This document shows positions 47,607-59,600 of a DNA stretch of 64,000 nt, piece after piece; position 1 is the stretch's first letter, and each line of letters begins with the position of its first letter. Source of the stretch: Mactromeris polynyma (lineage: Eukaryota; Mollusca; Bivalvia; Venerida; Mactridae); the NCBI GenBank assembly GCA_032209605.1, contig JASFXZ010000076.1:1-64000 (forward strand), read 5' to 3'. The translations under genes were made by a program, and so were the position numbers. The notes beneath the pieces are model-generated. The model saw nothing but the letters and a program-made list of their open reading frames with translations, was not told the origin of the DNA and made no database searches.

Positions 47607-49310
47607 CTAAGTTGCTACAGGGAACGTTACATACACAAGACAGTGCCTCCCCACACTAAATTTGGTGCTGGTGAAGTCAGTAATTTCCGTGAAATATCGA
47701 AAATAAATTGCAGTCGCACACACTTTTATTTGATCTTTATTAATGTTACAATGATTAGGACGACCACATGGGGATGAATCAATATATCTTAAGATGGTAA
47801 ATTGTACTGAAAACTTGACTGTGTACTGTGGTTCCAAGGTTAGGGCGTGCGGGCGTCCTCAGTTAATCACGGAAACATAACTGTAAATATAATTGCAGAA
47901 AACGCACGATTTGCATACATCATTGGGCATTATTGGCAAATGTTCTCCGGGTTTCATTTAATATGCACATTTCTGAACTGTTTCTGAATGTTATATGTGT
48001 CTTTGATTTGTAAAACGCACTTCTGTCAACTGTTCGCCCCAGTTAAGAAATATCTTAGTGTGTTCAATAACAACGCCATGTCCACGTTCTTGTGTTTCAT
48101 TTCGGTTTTATTGAAAAGTCCACTTGTTTTGTGTTTTAAAGGTCAATGGCTTCATAGTCTACATAATTGCTTAATGATGAATAGTTCAAAGTAAACATGT
48201 TAGACTACTAAATAAAGCCAGTGGTCCTGCTTTGAATCCCAGACTGTCGGCAATATGACTATGAAAGAATGCACACGTTCAGTCTGAATGCTCTCAGTCG
48301 GCATGTCTATAAGAAATATCTACAGATTAATTCCATTTTTGTGCAACAAAACTGACCAGAAATTGTTCATAACATTATTTGCATTCAATTTTAGAGAAAC
48401 GTCATTACATCTCGTTGTGTTACGTTCATTTAGTCGTTACCGACGTTAAAATAAGGTTGACTACATCGTTTTGACAATGCATCTGTTACTTATGGTTTGT
48501 GATGCCGAATTGGAAAATATCACTATACGGTTTATTTTTGTTATTGTAAAGCTTGGGACCAGGTTACGACCTAGCTGCGATCGAAAAAAAATGCCGTACC
48601 TCGGCCAAATTGCCACCAATCGCACGATCCAGAAAACGTACGATCCGGTGTGACTGAGGCATAAGCAAGTCAAACTTCATCGTGGAAACTGTGCTACACC
48701 GCTTAATGTCGTCCGAGTTATTCATATATTCTGTCAATGAGCAGTGACTCTTCTGTGACTTCTACATCTATATGCCAATGAACTAAATTTGTACTGATTG
48801 ATATGTTATTATTCGCAATGTTTAAAATCCCCCAAAGTAAAGCAAATAGATTGTTGCATCGAATGACGTATTCAGCACTCGTTTTCTTACCCGTTACTTT
48901 CCCAGTCAAATTCACATTTCCAGATGTGTACTTAGAATATTTGACTAGCGTATATAGATCTAGTAATATCATATTTTTTGCCGTTTACTACAATTCACTT
49001 ACGGAATCAATAACGTTATCTTATTAACATTCTTCCAATTTGAACCGTATGTATATTCTTCTCCCATATCTGAGAAATTTTGTGGGAAAAGTAGTCAGTC
49101 GTTTGCAGTGGGAAAATCAAATATTGACTTGTTGGTAACGCAGGTGCAAGAGTTAAGTCGACTGTCCGCCTATACAAAATTCACATGTCGCTGAATTTGG
49201 GGGTAAAACCCAACAAAACAAACACAAGGTTTCGTAAATGTTTGATAGAAGTTTGAAAACGCCACAAGGCTAACTTGGTTGTTATTTAAACCTCAACATT
49301 TTATTTCCAG

Positions 49311-49783
49311 GATGTGATTGCGATTATCATTCGGGTAGATGTGTGATTAGCTTACTGCCCCCACGCAACATGGCGTGTCACTGTGACTACAAATTTATCT
49401 GGAGGTGTAGCGGCCGTGTCACAGCATGTAGACATCCCAATAGTAACTATTGCAAACATCCATCTCTTTCCAGAGGCTCGTGTGTCGAAGGTGAAGGCAA
49501 TTGTGGGGGTTATAAATTGTGGCGTTATAGTGAACTTTCGAAACTGTTCTCGCGTATATACAAGAACATTCTAGGATATGTTTGCATTACTGGATTCCTG
49601 AGAAAGCAAATGAAGCACAGACCAGTAAAACTGAGGCCTAACACATTTTCAAAACTTCATACTGAGACTTACTTGCAAAGTGTTTGCCCATCACTTCCGA
49701 ATATCTTTTGTTATTGCCTCTGGTTTTTGTGCTGTTTAAACACCTCTTGCATTAATCCACACATGGTAGCTCTCTATATGTAA
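49311..49783 (+). CDS. second mature-peptide exon, diversified and stop-lost
   Basis: The same acceptor (ttatttccag) and phase as the exon at 46361 allow it to splice to the leader exon at 42245. All ten cysteines are kept (CDCDYHSGRCVIS, HCDYKFIWRCSG, ending EGNCGGY), but 17 of 67 residues differ. The TAA of copy 1 is AAA here, so the frame runs on for 89 residues of former 3' UTR (KLWRYSELSKLFSRIYK onward) to a TAA at 49781-49783. It could be an alternative last exon giving a second, extended peptide, or a decaying duplicate. Polyadenylation signal aataaa is at about 49794. Confidence 0.6.
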
Positions 49784-50415
49784 CCATATTTTCAATAAAA
49801 CTTTCCATTTAATTTATTTATATTTCTTTTACAATCCGTTATTACAACACAATACAACCTAACGTGCTGCCATGTTGTGTGAACGATTTTGTGGATCCTT
49901 TTCATTGACTTCAATTTGAATTCACACATGATGACCAATCAAATCGAATTACTCCGAGGCACATTGTCAGTACAGTATTGCCAAAACATGATTTTAATGT
50001 TTAATGTGGTCATAGCCATTTAATGTTTGATGGTTAGACACATATTTAACCTATGTAAGTAAATAACACTACAAAAAACAACATCCTTTGTAATATTATT
50101 TCTCCCGCTTTTGTATGTCAGAAAGTAGATACATGTTATCAGAAGGAAGTCTGCGGTGGTGCAGTAATAGCATGTAGCAAGATTATTATGGGTACCTTCT
50201 GGCTATGGTTCTATCGTCGTATTACTTTTTAGAAACAGTAAACGTCGATCTGATCAGCAGTTAGAGCAGTTAAGCTGCCTCTTTCAGTTACACTTCGTCT
50301 AAAATGTATCGCATACATAACTTGAAGTCAAGTCCAGAACAACGAAGCAACAATATATGCAACAGAAAAACGACAATGAAACAATATGATTGTTAAAATC
50401 AATAAACAGACATTG

Positions 50416-50495
50416 TTAATGCCGCTTCAATGTATTTTCATACGGTTTGCGAAATTAATCGCAAACCGTATGAAAATACACTGAAGCGGCATTAA
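50416..50495. repeat. hairpin at end of unit 2
   Basis: Equivalent of 47475-47555, with more complete pairing (tacggtttgcg with cgcaaaccgta). Confidence 0.9.
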
Positions 50496-50553
50496 TACAG
50501 TCATTATTCGAGGTACAGAATATAATTATTTAAAACATAGAGATACTTAAGTT

Positions 50554-50621
50554 GCTACAGGGAACGTTACATACATACATGTAAGACTTTGCCTCCTCAC
50601 TCAGACCTCAGGGAAAACAAC
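50554..50621. repeat. dispersed repeat copy 2, left part
   Basis: gttgctacagggaacgttac through cagggaaaacaac continues at 53361 after a LINE insertion. It sits exactly where a third 2.9-kb unit would begin. Confidence 0.7.
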
Positions 50622-50649
50622 TTACTTACTTACTTACTTACTGCCCTGG

Positions 50650-51887
50650 ACGCCCATTGGCGTGTAAGGCAGCAACGAACCTTTTCCACTTCTGTCGGTC
50701 GTTGGCAATTTTCTGTAGGGTGCCCCATGTCTGTTGTTGTTGACTAGCTTCTGCCTCTACAGTTCGTCTCAAGTTAGTTATTTTGGGTATTCCTCTTTTT
50801 CTTTTACCTTCTGTGGTCCAGTGAAGTGCTGTTTTTGTAATGTCATCTCTATCCTTTCTCAGGACATATCTTCTTGTTGGTTGACATCTGGCTAAAAGGT
50901 TTTGATTTGATATTTTCTGTGGCCAAAAGATTCTTAGTATCCTTCTCAGGCTTTTTGTCTAAAAGATAGACAGTTTATTTTGGCCGTGATATGTCATCCT
51001 CCAGCATTCTGATCCATAAGTACAGGCAAGACAGCTGCTGTAGAGTTTGAGTTTGGTGCGGACGGTATATTGCCCAGACCTCCATACATCCCTGTACAGT
51101 TGCCTTTGCCATTCCGTGCATTGTTCTATAATGTTTCGTAATGCAACGATTTGGTTAATGCAACCTCTCCTAGGACGAAATCCTGCTTGTTCCTTTCGAA
51201 GGTGTTCATCAACTGAGTCTGCAATTCGTATGATGATAATTTTTGCCATGATCTTACTTGGAATGCAAAGAAGTGTGATGCCGCGCCAGTTGTTACAATC
51301 ATTTAAAGGTCCCTTTTTCGGTATTCTTATTACTATACCATCATTCCATTTGTCTGGTATCTGAGCTTCCTTCCAGATGTCTTTAAAGATCTTGTAAAGT
51401 GTGAATGCAGATAAGTGTGGGTCTATCTTGAAAAGTTCCGCATTTAGATTGTCATTTCCAGGTGATTTTCCATTCTTTAAACTTTTTATAGCAGATATAA
51501 TCTCAGGCTTTTCAGGTGGTTCTGTGTGATCTCTAGTTCAATTTCATTTTCTTCTATAATTCGAAGTTCTGTGGGAGTTGGTCTATTCAGTAATTCACTG
51601 AAGTGTACCGTCCATCTTTTCTCTTGATCTTTTTCTGATGTTAAAAGGTTCCCTAGCTTGTCTTTTACAGGAATATTAGATGGTGCCTTGTTTTTGCCAC
51701 AAATAATTTTAGTGATTTTGTAGAGATTGCCTTGCTCACCTTTGCTAGCAGCTTCTTCTGCCTTTTCAGCCAGACTGTCCATGTATGCTCTTTTGTCAGT
51801 ACGAACCATTTTGTTGACATTTTTATGTATTTGGTTGTATTCCTGTTGGTATCCTTCCTTGAGACGATGTGACTTTGCCTCATTCAC
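50650..51887 (-). pseudogene. retrotransposon linker and reverse transcriptase remnant
   Basis: From 51887 a charged linker (KEGYQQEYNQIHKN, KIICGKNKAPSN) leads, after a frameshift near 51520, to IKSLKNGKSPGNDNLNAEL, IVIRIPKKGP and NWRGITLLCIPSKIMAK, the first RT motifs. EQAGFRPRRGCINQI follows. After ECTEWQRQLY-like sequence the frame jumps to RDVWRSGQYTVRTKLKLYSS, so the central RT core with the catalytic YxDD is deleted. It cannot be active. Confidence 0.8.
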
Positions 51888-52005
51888 TTTCTACTTTGCA
51901 TTCCTTCTAATGATGATATTGTCCCAGGTTCCAGGTGTAATCCAGTCTTTACGTTTCTGCCTTTGTTTTTATCCAATACACTCTTCTGCACTATTAGTGA
52001 ATATT

Positions 52006-53036
52006 TCAGATATTTCTCCATCTACCATTGATTGTTTCTGTGCCTACTTCATCGTTCATGTTTTCCAAGAGATGGTATCTATTTCTAATTGATGTTGAAT
52101 ATTCCTTTCTAACTTTGTTCTCATTTAACTTTTCTATGTCAAACTGTTTCCAAGATGTTTTGTTTTTTCCAGTAGCTCTAAGTTTGAGCTTAATGTCAGC
52201 TGTTACAAGATGATGATCGCTTCCGCCATCAGCTTTTCTCTTGACCTGGACATCCAACAGTGATCGCCTCCACATTCCGTTTATCATGATGTGATCTATT
52301 TGGTTCTTATCTCGATGGTTAGGAGAACACCAAGTCAGTTTATGAATGTTTCTGTGTGGAAAGATTGTTCCTCCTATTACATAGTTGTTTGTGGTACATA
52401 GTTCTGCCACTGCCAGTGTTTTACCATTCTCATTCATACGGCCGCATCCATGTTTCCCAAGTTAGTGTTATTTGATCCAACTTTGGCATTCATATCTCCC
52501 ATGATGATTTTGATGTCATGTCTTGGGGATTTGTCTATTTCCTGTTGGAGCTGTTCATAGAATGCATATTTGGTCTCCTCGCTGGAATCGTTTGTTGGAG
52601 CGTAACATTGTAGTACGTTCATATTGATGTGCTTCCCTTTTAGTCGTGCCATGATAAGCCTGCTGTTGATTGGCTTCCATTCCATAAGAGATTTTGCCAA
52701 TCCTTTCTTCAATACAATTGCTACCCCTTCTTGGTGTTGTCCATTGTCTTTTCCAGAGTATAGCAGAGTTTCTCCAGTTCTTGTTGTTATTCTCCCAGAG
52801 TCTGTCCATCTGCTTTCACTGACGCCTAAAATGTGTAGTTTGTAACGTCGCATTTCAGATGTAATTTCTGCAAGTTTCCCAGCGGAGTACACTGTACGGA
52901 CAGTCCAAAACTCAATTTTAGTTTTAGTTTTGGCCGTGTTGAGGGCCTCCAGATTTGTGTTGGTAGTCTCCTCTCGGCTTTCACTGCCAACAGTCATACT
53001 TGCTCCTCTGATGGTGCATTGGAGGCTCTCTTGCAC
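52006..53036 (-). pseudogene. retrotransposon endonuclease domain, frameshifted
   Basis: Two overlapping frames (53036-52434 and 52437-52006) form an apurinic-type endonuclease. Visible blocks are KIEFWTVRTVYSAGKL, ILGVSESRW, MGDMNAKVG, then ENGKTLAVAELC, TWCSPNH, QIDHIMI and GGSDHHLVTADIKLK. The D-H pairs expected at the active site are present. One frame break near 52445 in a GGGAAA run separates the halves. Confidence 0.85.
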
Positions 53037-53360
53037 AGCAGTAGATAAATTCTTTGTTACTGTTTCTGTAACATGGCTTTTTTATAAGTTTGGGTTGTTG
53101 GCCCGAAGCTCAACCTCCTACGTGGAGGGTCGGGTTTTTCTGTCAGGATTTTACACGATTGCTGTTTCAGAGCTGACGAGTTCCATCTACCCGGATTTTC
53201 TGTTTGGATTTACTTTCATAGCATTTGACTTTTCCCGAGTCATCCACAAGGCAGTGGAGCTATTCAATCCATAGCTGGGGACTAGGTTTGCAGGCATCAG
53301 GGCATGTCCACACACCGGTGAGCCATACTTGTCTTGCATCTGAGGGCCTAGTCACCTCCA

Positions 53361-53700
53361 GGAAAACAACAGTCCATTAAAAATAAGGCACCTGAGGAGG
53401 TTCAAGGGCACATACTTAAGGGAACAGATGCGCAAGAATGGTCTGGTAGACTATAAGGAATAACTATGACAATCAAAGAGGACAAACAGTGGGGGGTCAA
53501 TGGATGGACAATATCACAGGACAGGTCAAGGCAGCTGGCAAAACTAGGCCGAAACTGGGCAGAAAATAACATGCATACTATATAAATTGCAAGAATTGCA
53601 CAGGGGAAAGGGAAATATAACATACATTTAAAACACAAAAATAAATAATAGCCATACTGCGAACTACAGCCTTGTAACTGTCAGTAAAAATACATTCTTA
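53361..53700. repeat. dispersed repeat copy 2, right part
   Basis: It continues the repeat split by the LINE: acctgaggaggttcaagggc, aggccgaaactgggcagaaa and caggggaaagggaaatataa match 5895-6150. Confidence 0.7.
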
Positions 53701-54051
53701 AACGAAATGTGTATGGTATGTTCCTGCCTTCTACGTTCTCTACCCTTTGGCCGACAGCCGTCCTCACACTAAATGTCAACACGATTATCCTTCAAAAAAT
53801 GGCACACGATGCTTTATTCATGTTAGTATGTATTTAAATAGGAAGGAAAAAGTTAGTGTAGCAAAAACTACGTGTTTAGCGGGTTCCTGTTATGTTTGGT
53901 ACATATTTAATATCAACTACTATAGAATATAACAAGAGAAAGCAAGAGAGTTTTATTATCAGAACATGTATTCGCATGTAGAGCTAAACAACGAGTGAGT
54001 ATGTCTACTATCAAAGAGACAATTACAATCAAACTCATACAGAGTCATATT
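53701..54051. other. no gene seen
   Basis: AT-rich sequence without recognisable elements. Confidence 0.35.
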
Positions 54052-54273
54052 ACATATGAGCGCTGCTATGGGATTTACAACCTCTTCTGTAAGTGACGTC
54101 ATTTAAAGAAAACGCAACATGTGATGTCACTTTTTGCAAGCATGAAACAATATTTACACCATATGGTCACTTCGTTTTCATATAACCAACAAGGTGACGT
54201 CACATGTGACCTTTACTGGAAATGACATCACTTAAAGAAGAGAATGGAAGTCGTACAGCGGCGCTCATATATT
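54052..54273. mobile_element. MITE with about 50-bp inverted ends
   Basis: The left end catatgagcgctgct and gtaagtgacgtcatttaaag pair with the right end aaatgacatcacttaaag and gcggcgctcatata. No coding capacity. Confidence 0.7.
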
Positions 54274-54655
54274 AAAATAGGAATATACAACTGTTCCCTA
54301 TCATTGTGTGTATTTTTGACAGTTTTCGTATTTAACATAACATTAATAATACAAACGATAAAGTTATTATGAATACCATAGCCTTAATAAATCCCTTTAC
54401 ATAAATGAATACACAATAATAAGGATTTATAATAATGTAAAATTTAGTGTTAATGAAATTTGATTCTCACAAACAATGCAACAATAATACTCATTATCAT
54501 AAAGAAATACACCATATGCCCACCTTTTTTCTATTGTGTACAATAATCCATTATTGAATTACCAATTTTTGAATAAACGCTGAAACTGATACAATCATGT
54601 ACCCTGCGTATCATGCCCTTAGGCACTGGTCCAATAGCAAAGAAGAGTGAATTCA

Positions 54656-54897
54656 GGCCCCGATCTCCCGAAGCATCTCAATTTGAAATAAATCACAGCT
54701 CAAATAATTTCTCAAATCATTGAAATTTTCCTCATCTTGGACAAGACTCAAAATCCGTAATACAAAACGAAAAAGGTGAGATGATTTTCAAAAAAAGAGA
54801 TCCAAATGAAATTTGTCTGAATCTCAGTCTCTAATTTGAGCAAAATCTCATATTGAGCTGCGATTTCTATTTGAGATTCTTTGAGAGTTCGGGGCCA
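54656..54897. mobile_element. MITE with about 44-bp inverted ends (ggccccga)
   Basis: The left end ggccccgatctcccgaagca pairs with the right end tctttgagagttcggggcc, and pairing extends to cagctcaa/ttgagctg. Confidence 0.7.
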
Positions 54898-55749
54898 TGT
54901 CTTTAACGGGAATTTGATATAACGATTACCTATTTTCTTCACCCTGTTCACTTTGTAATGGGCTCTTATTCCAAGTTATTATACTCATCACATGAAAATT
55001 ACTTAATATATTGTTTACATGTTGGCCACCTTTCATACAATCAAATAATAATTATAATAAATAAATGATAACATCTTTTTTTGAGAAGGTGGTTACATAT
55101 TATATATAACTATAAAAACATCATATTTATAATGTGGGCATCTATTAACAAAAACATACATTTCAATAATAATTAAAAACATTTGCACAAAACAATCACA
55201 TGTATATAAGTAAGAATTACACACTGTATTATTTATTATAATAATTTAACTTTCTTCACTCACCGACAGACACTCGATCAATTAAATCATATATAAATTG
55301 GTATGAACATAATATTATAAGATACGATACCCATACCTGTCTTCGACATGAATTGTTTTTACACAAGCATAAGACAGTTATATTATGATAGTTATGCCTA
55401 TTAAATATAACTATGATTTTATATCAGAATTCGGAAAAGTTGCTACACATGTATTTAGATCTTAGTAACAACTTGTACACCATCGCCGTCCAAAAGTATT
55501 AAGTTGCTTTCAGCTCGTGTTTAGGAAGAGGAATTAATTCTGCAATTATATATTCCGAGATAAAATGTGTGATATTTAAAAAAGGATTTTGATCCTGCTT
55601 GTTGATATCTAGTTTGTTTATATCTCTGGAAATTTACGCTGTATGATGGCCTCGAACATGTAACTGTCCTCGATGTTTTGTTATTCTCATAACAATGAGG
55701 TCGACATTGAGTAATATTTGCAGCTGTATCGTTCCATATTCTTAGAATG
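54898..55749. other. no gene seen
   Basis: Very AT-rich sequence. Confidence 0.4.
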
Positions 55750-55970
55750 CTTGTGTCGATCAGTCTTTCTGCTATTTTCATAAACATAAACATAAATGCT
55801 TTATATCTAGAACTTAAGTGACTTTCTTGTGTCGAGTCTTTGTGTCTTTCATTAACATAAACTTTACATGTCTTATATCTAGAACTTAAGTGAATTTTCT
55901 TGTGTCGAGTCTTTGTGCTATTTTAATAAACATAAAAAATGTGCATGCCTAGAACTTAAGTGAATTTTGT
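55750..55970. repeat. about 72-bp tandem repeat, three to four copies
   Basis: tatatctagaacttaagtga, ttcttgtgtcgagtctttgtg and aacataaac recur at a period of about 72 bases with small indels. Confidence 0.65.
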
Positions 55971-57452
55971 ATACACTTCTTAATTTTTCGTTAACATTTC
56001 GAAAGATTCGATATTGACACAAAAAAGAATATTCGTACCATATTCCGTAGATTTTTATGAAGAGCGGCGTACGGTATATTGTATAATAATCACTGCGTAT
56101 ACTGGAAGAGAACGTCGATTGTGTGCACTGTCTGTGTTCAATATTCATACAACTTGTGTGTAACTCTTGTTTGTTTGTATTCTGGTATTTTGAGATGTAT
56201 GAACGCTCGAGTATCAAACTGCCTCTTGTCGCCGCGAAAACAATTGATCGTGATGTCATCCAGGCAATCTGATTAAAACCTCTAAAACATTCACTTATCA
56301 GAAGATCGTGTACTGTAGTCAGATTGTTCAGCTATGAGCGTACGGTACATCATAGAGGGCTTATCCCTTAGGTATATATTGTCCGACTATATTACGCTCA
56401 TAATGTATGCTTATATTTACACTTCTGTTGTTTTTTCATTCGAAAAAAGAGCATAGTTCATTCTCAACAGAAAGGCAGTATACTGGTAGCCTCGGTCGAC
56501 ATTGTGTTTCAAATAGGATAGGAAATATACTAACCTAGACGAGCTGGATGTTGACACATGTAAGTCTGTACGACGGAACAATTTCCTGTATAACAATAAC
56601 ACCAGCACAGTTTTCGTCTCCACTGTCCAAATATTTCGTGTCCTCAGTTGTTGTGTACCGGTGATCAACTATGTGAATTATTGAACAACCCCACGCCTCT
56701 TGGCTTCACGTTATTGCTGTGCTGATGTATGGCATTCGGAAAAATCCGGTCAACTACGTCCAGTGCCTCGGATGTCCGTAAGGCACTACTTTCGGAACTA
56801 CTGTTCGAATATCGTGAACATAATATGGCGGCGTGAACGCTGGAATGCTGATGAAACGGGATTAGAATTTAATATTTGAGCTCTATGAAGGCTGAAATAT
56901 GTGAGTTTTTTACTAGAAATGACAACGAGAATTCATTTCTTATGTGAATTTATCGAAGTTATTGAAGTTATAAATCCGTTTTACGAGAACTATTTTTTTG
57001 CCCGCACAAAATGTTGAATTTTGCCACATAGTGCTCCGCCTGACAAACACTAGAGGAACGAAGTTGTACGGATATATCCGAGAGCTGTCGAGAATGGTAT
57101 GGGTGTATGGTAAAATTATTTGTATATGTAAATAGCACATAAAAATGCCACACGGTGAGTGATTAATATGTGATACAGAAGCGATATATTTACATGTATA
57201 ACATTTATTCATTCAAATCTGTATTCATTTCTTATTTCTTTATTCATTATACACTATTTTACTACACATTATACATAGTTATATTCCAAGTCTTCGTTCT
57301 CAAAACAAAGTGTCGATTCGACGTATTTCTTCACAAATGTTACGCCACAATTACCAACTTTAAGCTGTTTGCACTTCTGAGGCAAGCCCACCAACCTTGC
57401 TAAACGTCACCCAAATCTAATAAAAACAATAATAAAGGTACCTTGCATGATG
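55971..57452. other. no gene seen
   Basis: AT-rich. Short frames on both strands lack motifs. Confidence 0.35.
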
Positions 57453-57626
57453 TACGTAAAACCTCGATAATATGACCACTAGTGTGACCCTTGAAAATTA
57501 TTAATGAGGTTGTCTTAATATTGAGTTGAATAAAGAGCAAAACAGTGAAAATCGACTTGAAAATTGTGTTCTTAATTTCGAAGAGGTATTATTATTGAGG
57601 TGCTCTTTAGGTGAGGTTTTACTGTA
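57453..57626. mobile_element. pogo/Tigger-like MITE
   Basis: Ends tacgtaaaacctcgataa and gtgaggttttactgta; the interior is related to 37478-37642. Confidence 0.65.
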
Positions 57627-58130
57627 ATTATATATCCTCAAACAATAGTATAAAGGCATTCATGCTACAAAAAAAACCAACACTTATAGGTTTACAATAC
57701 TTAGAATTTCCTATAACATTTGCACCAAGAAAAGTAGGTTGATAATAGTTTATTTAAATAAATAGTGTGGTATGTCCAAACTATCTAACACAAGAATTCA
57801 TTCCATAAACAAGTTTACTAGTTACGTATTCTCTCTCTTTTACTAAACGACGAATGCTTCCTGGTTCCGTAATGCAGTTCAGTTCGATTCAAATTCTGTT
57901 ATTTAGGCGTAAATTAAAAGGATGCTTACTTATCTAGTATTAACTAAGTATTAGCATTAAAAGAAATGTGAGAATCAAATTAATTAATGACAACAACTAT
58001 TTAATGAAAAAAATAAAAAAGTGTTCATAATATATCGATTATGAATATAACAAAAGAATGAAGTATGCATCTACTAAAACTGGAATATAACTTGTGTTAC
58101 GTGGAAGACCCAGAGTAAGCAAACACTTAC
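57627..58130. other. no gene seen
   Basis: AT-rich; a downstream exon of the minus-strand exon at 58131-58251 would be expected here but was not found. Confidence 0.3.
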
Positions 58131-58251
58131 TCGCACACCGACATACCATCCTCAAAACACGTGATATTCAAACACGTGGGAGTTTTTAAACTTGAACCGA
58201 TCTTGACGTCATATCCGGGAAATTCCGGATGGTCACAGCTATCTCCGTCAT
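58131..58251 (-). CDS. orphan exon of a secreted Cys-rich protein (SVWC-like pattern)
   Basis: The acceptor ctttatacag and donor ga|gtaagtg bound 121 bases open in one frame (2 + 39 codons + 2). The peptide reads GDSCDHPEFPGYDVKIGSS then TPTCLNITCFEDGMSVC. Cysteines spaced C-x(20 or so)-P-x-C-x3-C-x7-C recall single von Willebrand C domains of small secreted arthropod and mollusc proteins. I could not find its neighbouring exons. Confidence 0.45.
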
Positions 58252-58380
58252 CTGTATAAAGCTATCATAAACATGAAATATGTGACAAGAGTATAGTACG
58301 TAACACGTCATTGTTTAAGTAATCGAGAACTAATACGACTGTAATTCAACAACGATAACGTGATATTCACGATCTTGTTT

Positions 58381-58563
58381 TACAAATACAATCCCCAAAT
58401 AATAAGACCATCCTTGTGACCCTTTAAAACAGGTCTTCTTATGGAGATGGTCCTTATATTGAGATTGAATAATTAGCAAAACAGTAACAAAGGTTGTGAA
58501 CAAATGTGGTCTTAATTTTTGAGGCGGTCTTTTTATTGAGGTGGTATTTCGGTTAGGTTTTTA
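58381..58563. mobile_element. degenerate pogo/Tigger-like MITE
   Basis: The interior (aataataagaccatccttgt, tcttaatttttgaggcggtc) is related to 57453-57626. The ends are decayed. Confidence 0.5.
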
Positions 58564-58706
58564 AACGAAAATTAATCGGTGGATGACTTATGTAAAATAA
58601 AAACCTTTACAAGTATAAATGATTGAACAACTTTATGGGTTATCCTGTGGTATGTATATGTCCCAAATTTGTGTTATCAGTCTTATACAACAATGATGAT
58701 ATAACT

Positions 58707-59060
58707 TACAGTAAAACCTCACTTAAAACCAACCGAAATTTAGACTCGCGCTCAATCGGACATTAGATAATGTTAAAACAGTTTTTATTCATTAAATACT
58801 CATAAGAAACAATTGTGTTGCAATTTGATGGTTGCTGAACAACAATACTACATATTAGTATTATCTGATTTAATTTAACAAAATATGGGGTAATGTAACT
58901 TTGGACTACCAGTTTCACAATTCGACAAGTCTATTTTACAAGTATCACTAGTCCGGGACAAGTGACTGTCATAAAATTTTCTCGAGCCCTGAACTCAATA
59001 ACAAAACCACCTTGACACTAAGAACACAATTTTCAAGTATAAATTGTCTTCGAATCATTA
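58707..59060. mobile_element. pogo/Tigger-like remnants
   Basis: An intact end tacagtaaaacctcacttaa occurs at 58707, and a reverse-oriented interior piece (aagaacacaattttcaagta) at about 59020. Confidence 0.5.
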
Positions 59061-59373
59061 TCAAAAAAAACACACGTTAAGCGGAAAGCGACTAATTATA
59101 CAAAAAGACAACACAGCCGCTGCATTTTTTACAATTTTCAAAATATTTATCTCGAAGTGGAATTGAACTCTGCCGATAATAATGTTTTATTATTTAATAA
59201 ATGCAATGTTCTGGTCAATATTTTATAATTCTGACTTTGCACACTTATGTCACTTACCGTTATTTCTAGGCGTAAAATGACAGCTTGACCACACAGTGAC
59301 CAATAATCCAAAATATAAGACAATATCGCCCAACAAGTACATAGTTATTTTTGCCACTTATAGTAATTTCCAG

Positions 59374-59600
59374 GTCTGTTTCGATACTAAAGTAAAAGTA
59401 TGTGATGCGCTAGCACTTATATTATATCCATATGTGAATATGTGCTTACAACAGCTGGAGACTGGCAAGTATGGTCAGCAGATAGTTCGGAACAGTACTT
59501 GCCAAAATATACGGTTCGGACAGACTGTTGCACTCCCAAAGGCAGTTCTAACATACCACGTGACAGCAAGATCATTTAACATCAACTTCTGCTGTAAGGG
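59374..59600 (+). CDS. orphan Cys-containing exon
   Basis: The acceptor taatttccag and a donor-like gtatgt bound a stop-free frame reading VCFDTKVKVCDALALIL, MCLQQLETGKYGQQIV, STCQNIRFGQTVALP and FNINFCCK. Six or so cysteines and regular codon use suggest a real exon of a secreted protein. Family unknown. If the donor is not used, the frame ends at 59640. Confidence 0.4.

Larger units (their letters stand above)
47607..50553 (+). repeat. 2.9-kb tandem unit, copy 2
   Basis: Head-to-tail duplicate of 44692-47606. Around 45620-46140 versus 48570-49090 I count about seven differences in 520 bases. The leader exon (42200) is outside the unit, so copy 2 has no signal-peptide exon of its own in this window. 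Confidence 0.9.
50622..53360 (-). mobile_element. non-LTR retrotransposon, about 2.74 kb, internally deleted
   Basis: Endonuclease and RT remnants read on the minus strand. The 3' end (left) is a (TAAG)n tract (cttacttacttacttactta on +). Flanking target duplications are ggaaaacaac at 50612-50621 and 53361-53370. The endonuclease resembles the proteins often labelled craniofacial development protein 2-like, and the element ends in a KWKRFVAALHANGRPGQ-type tail. Clade is not certain (RTE- or I-like). Confidence 0.9.
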
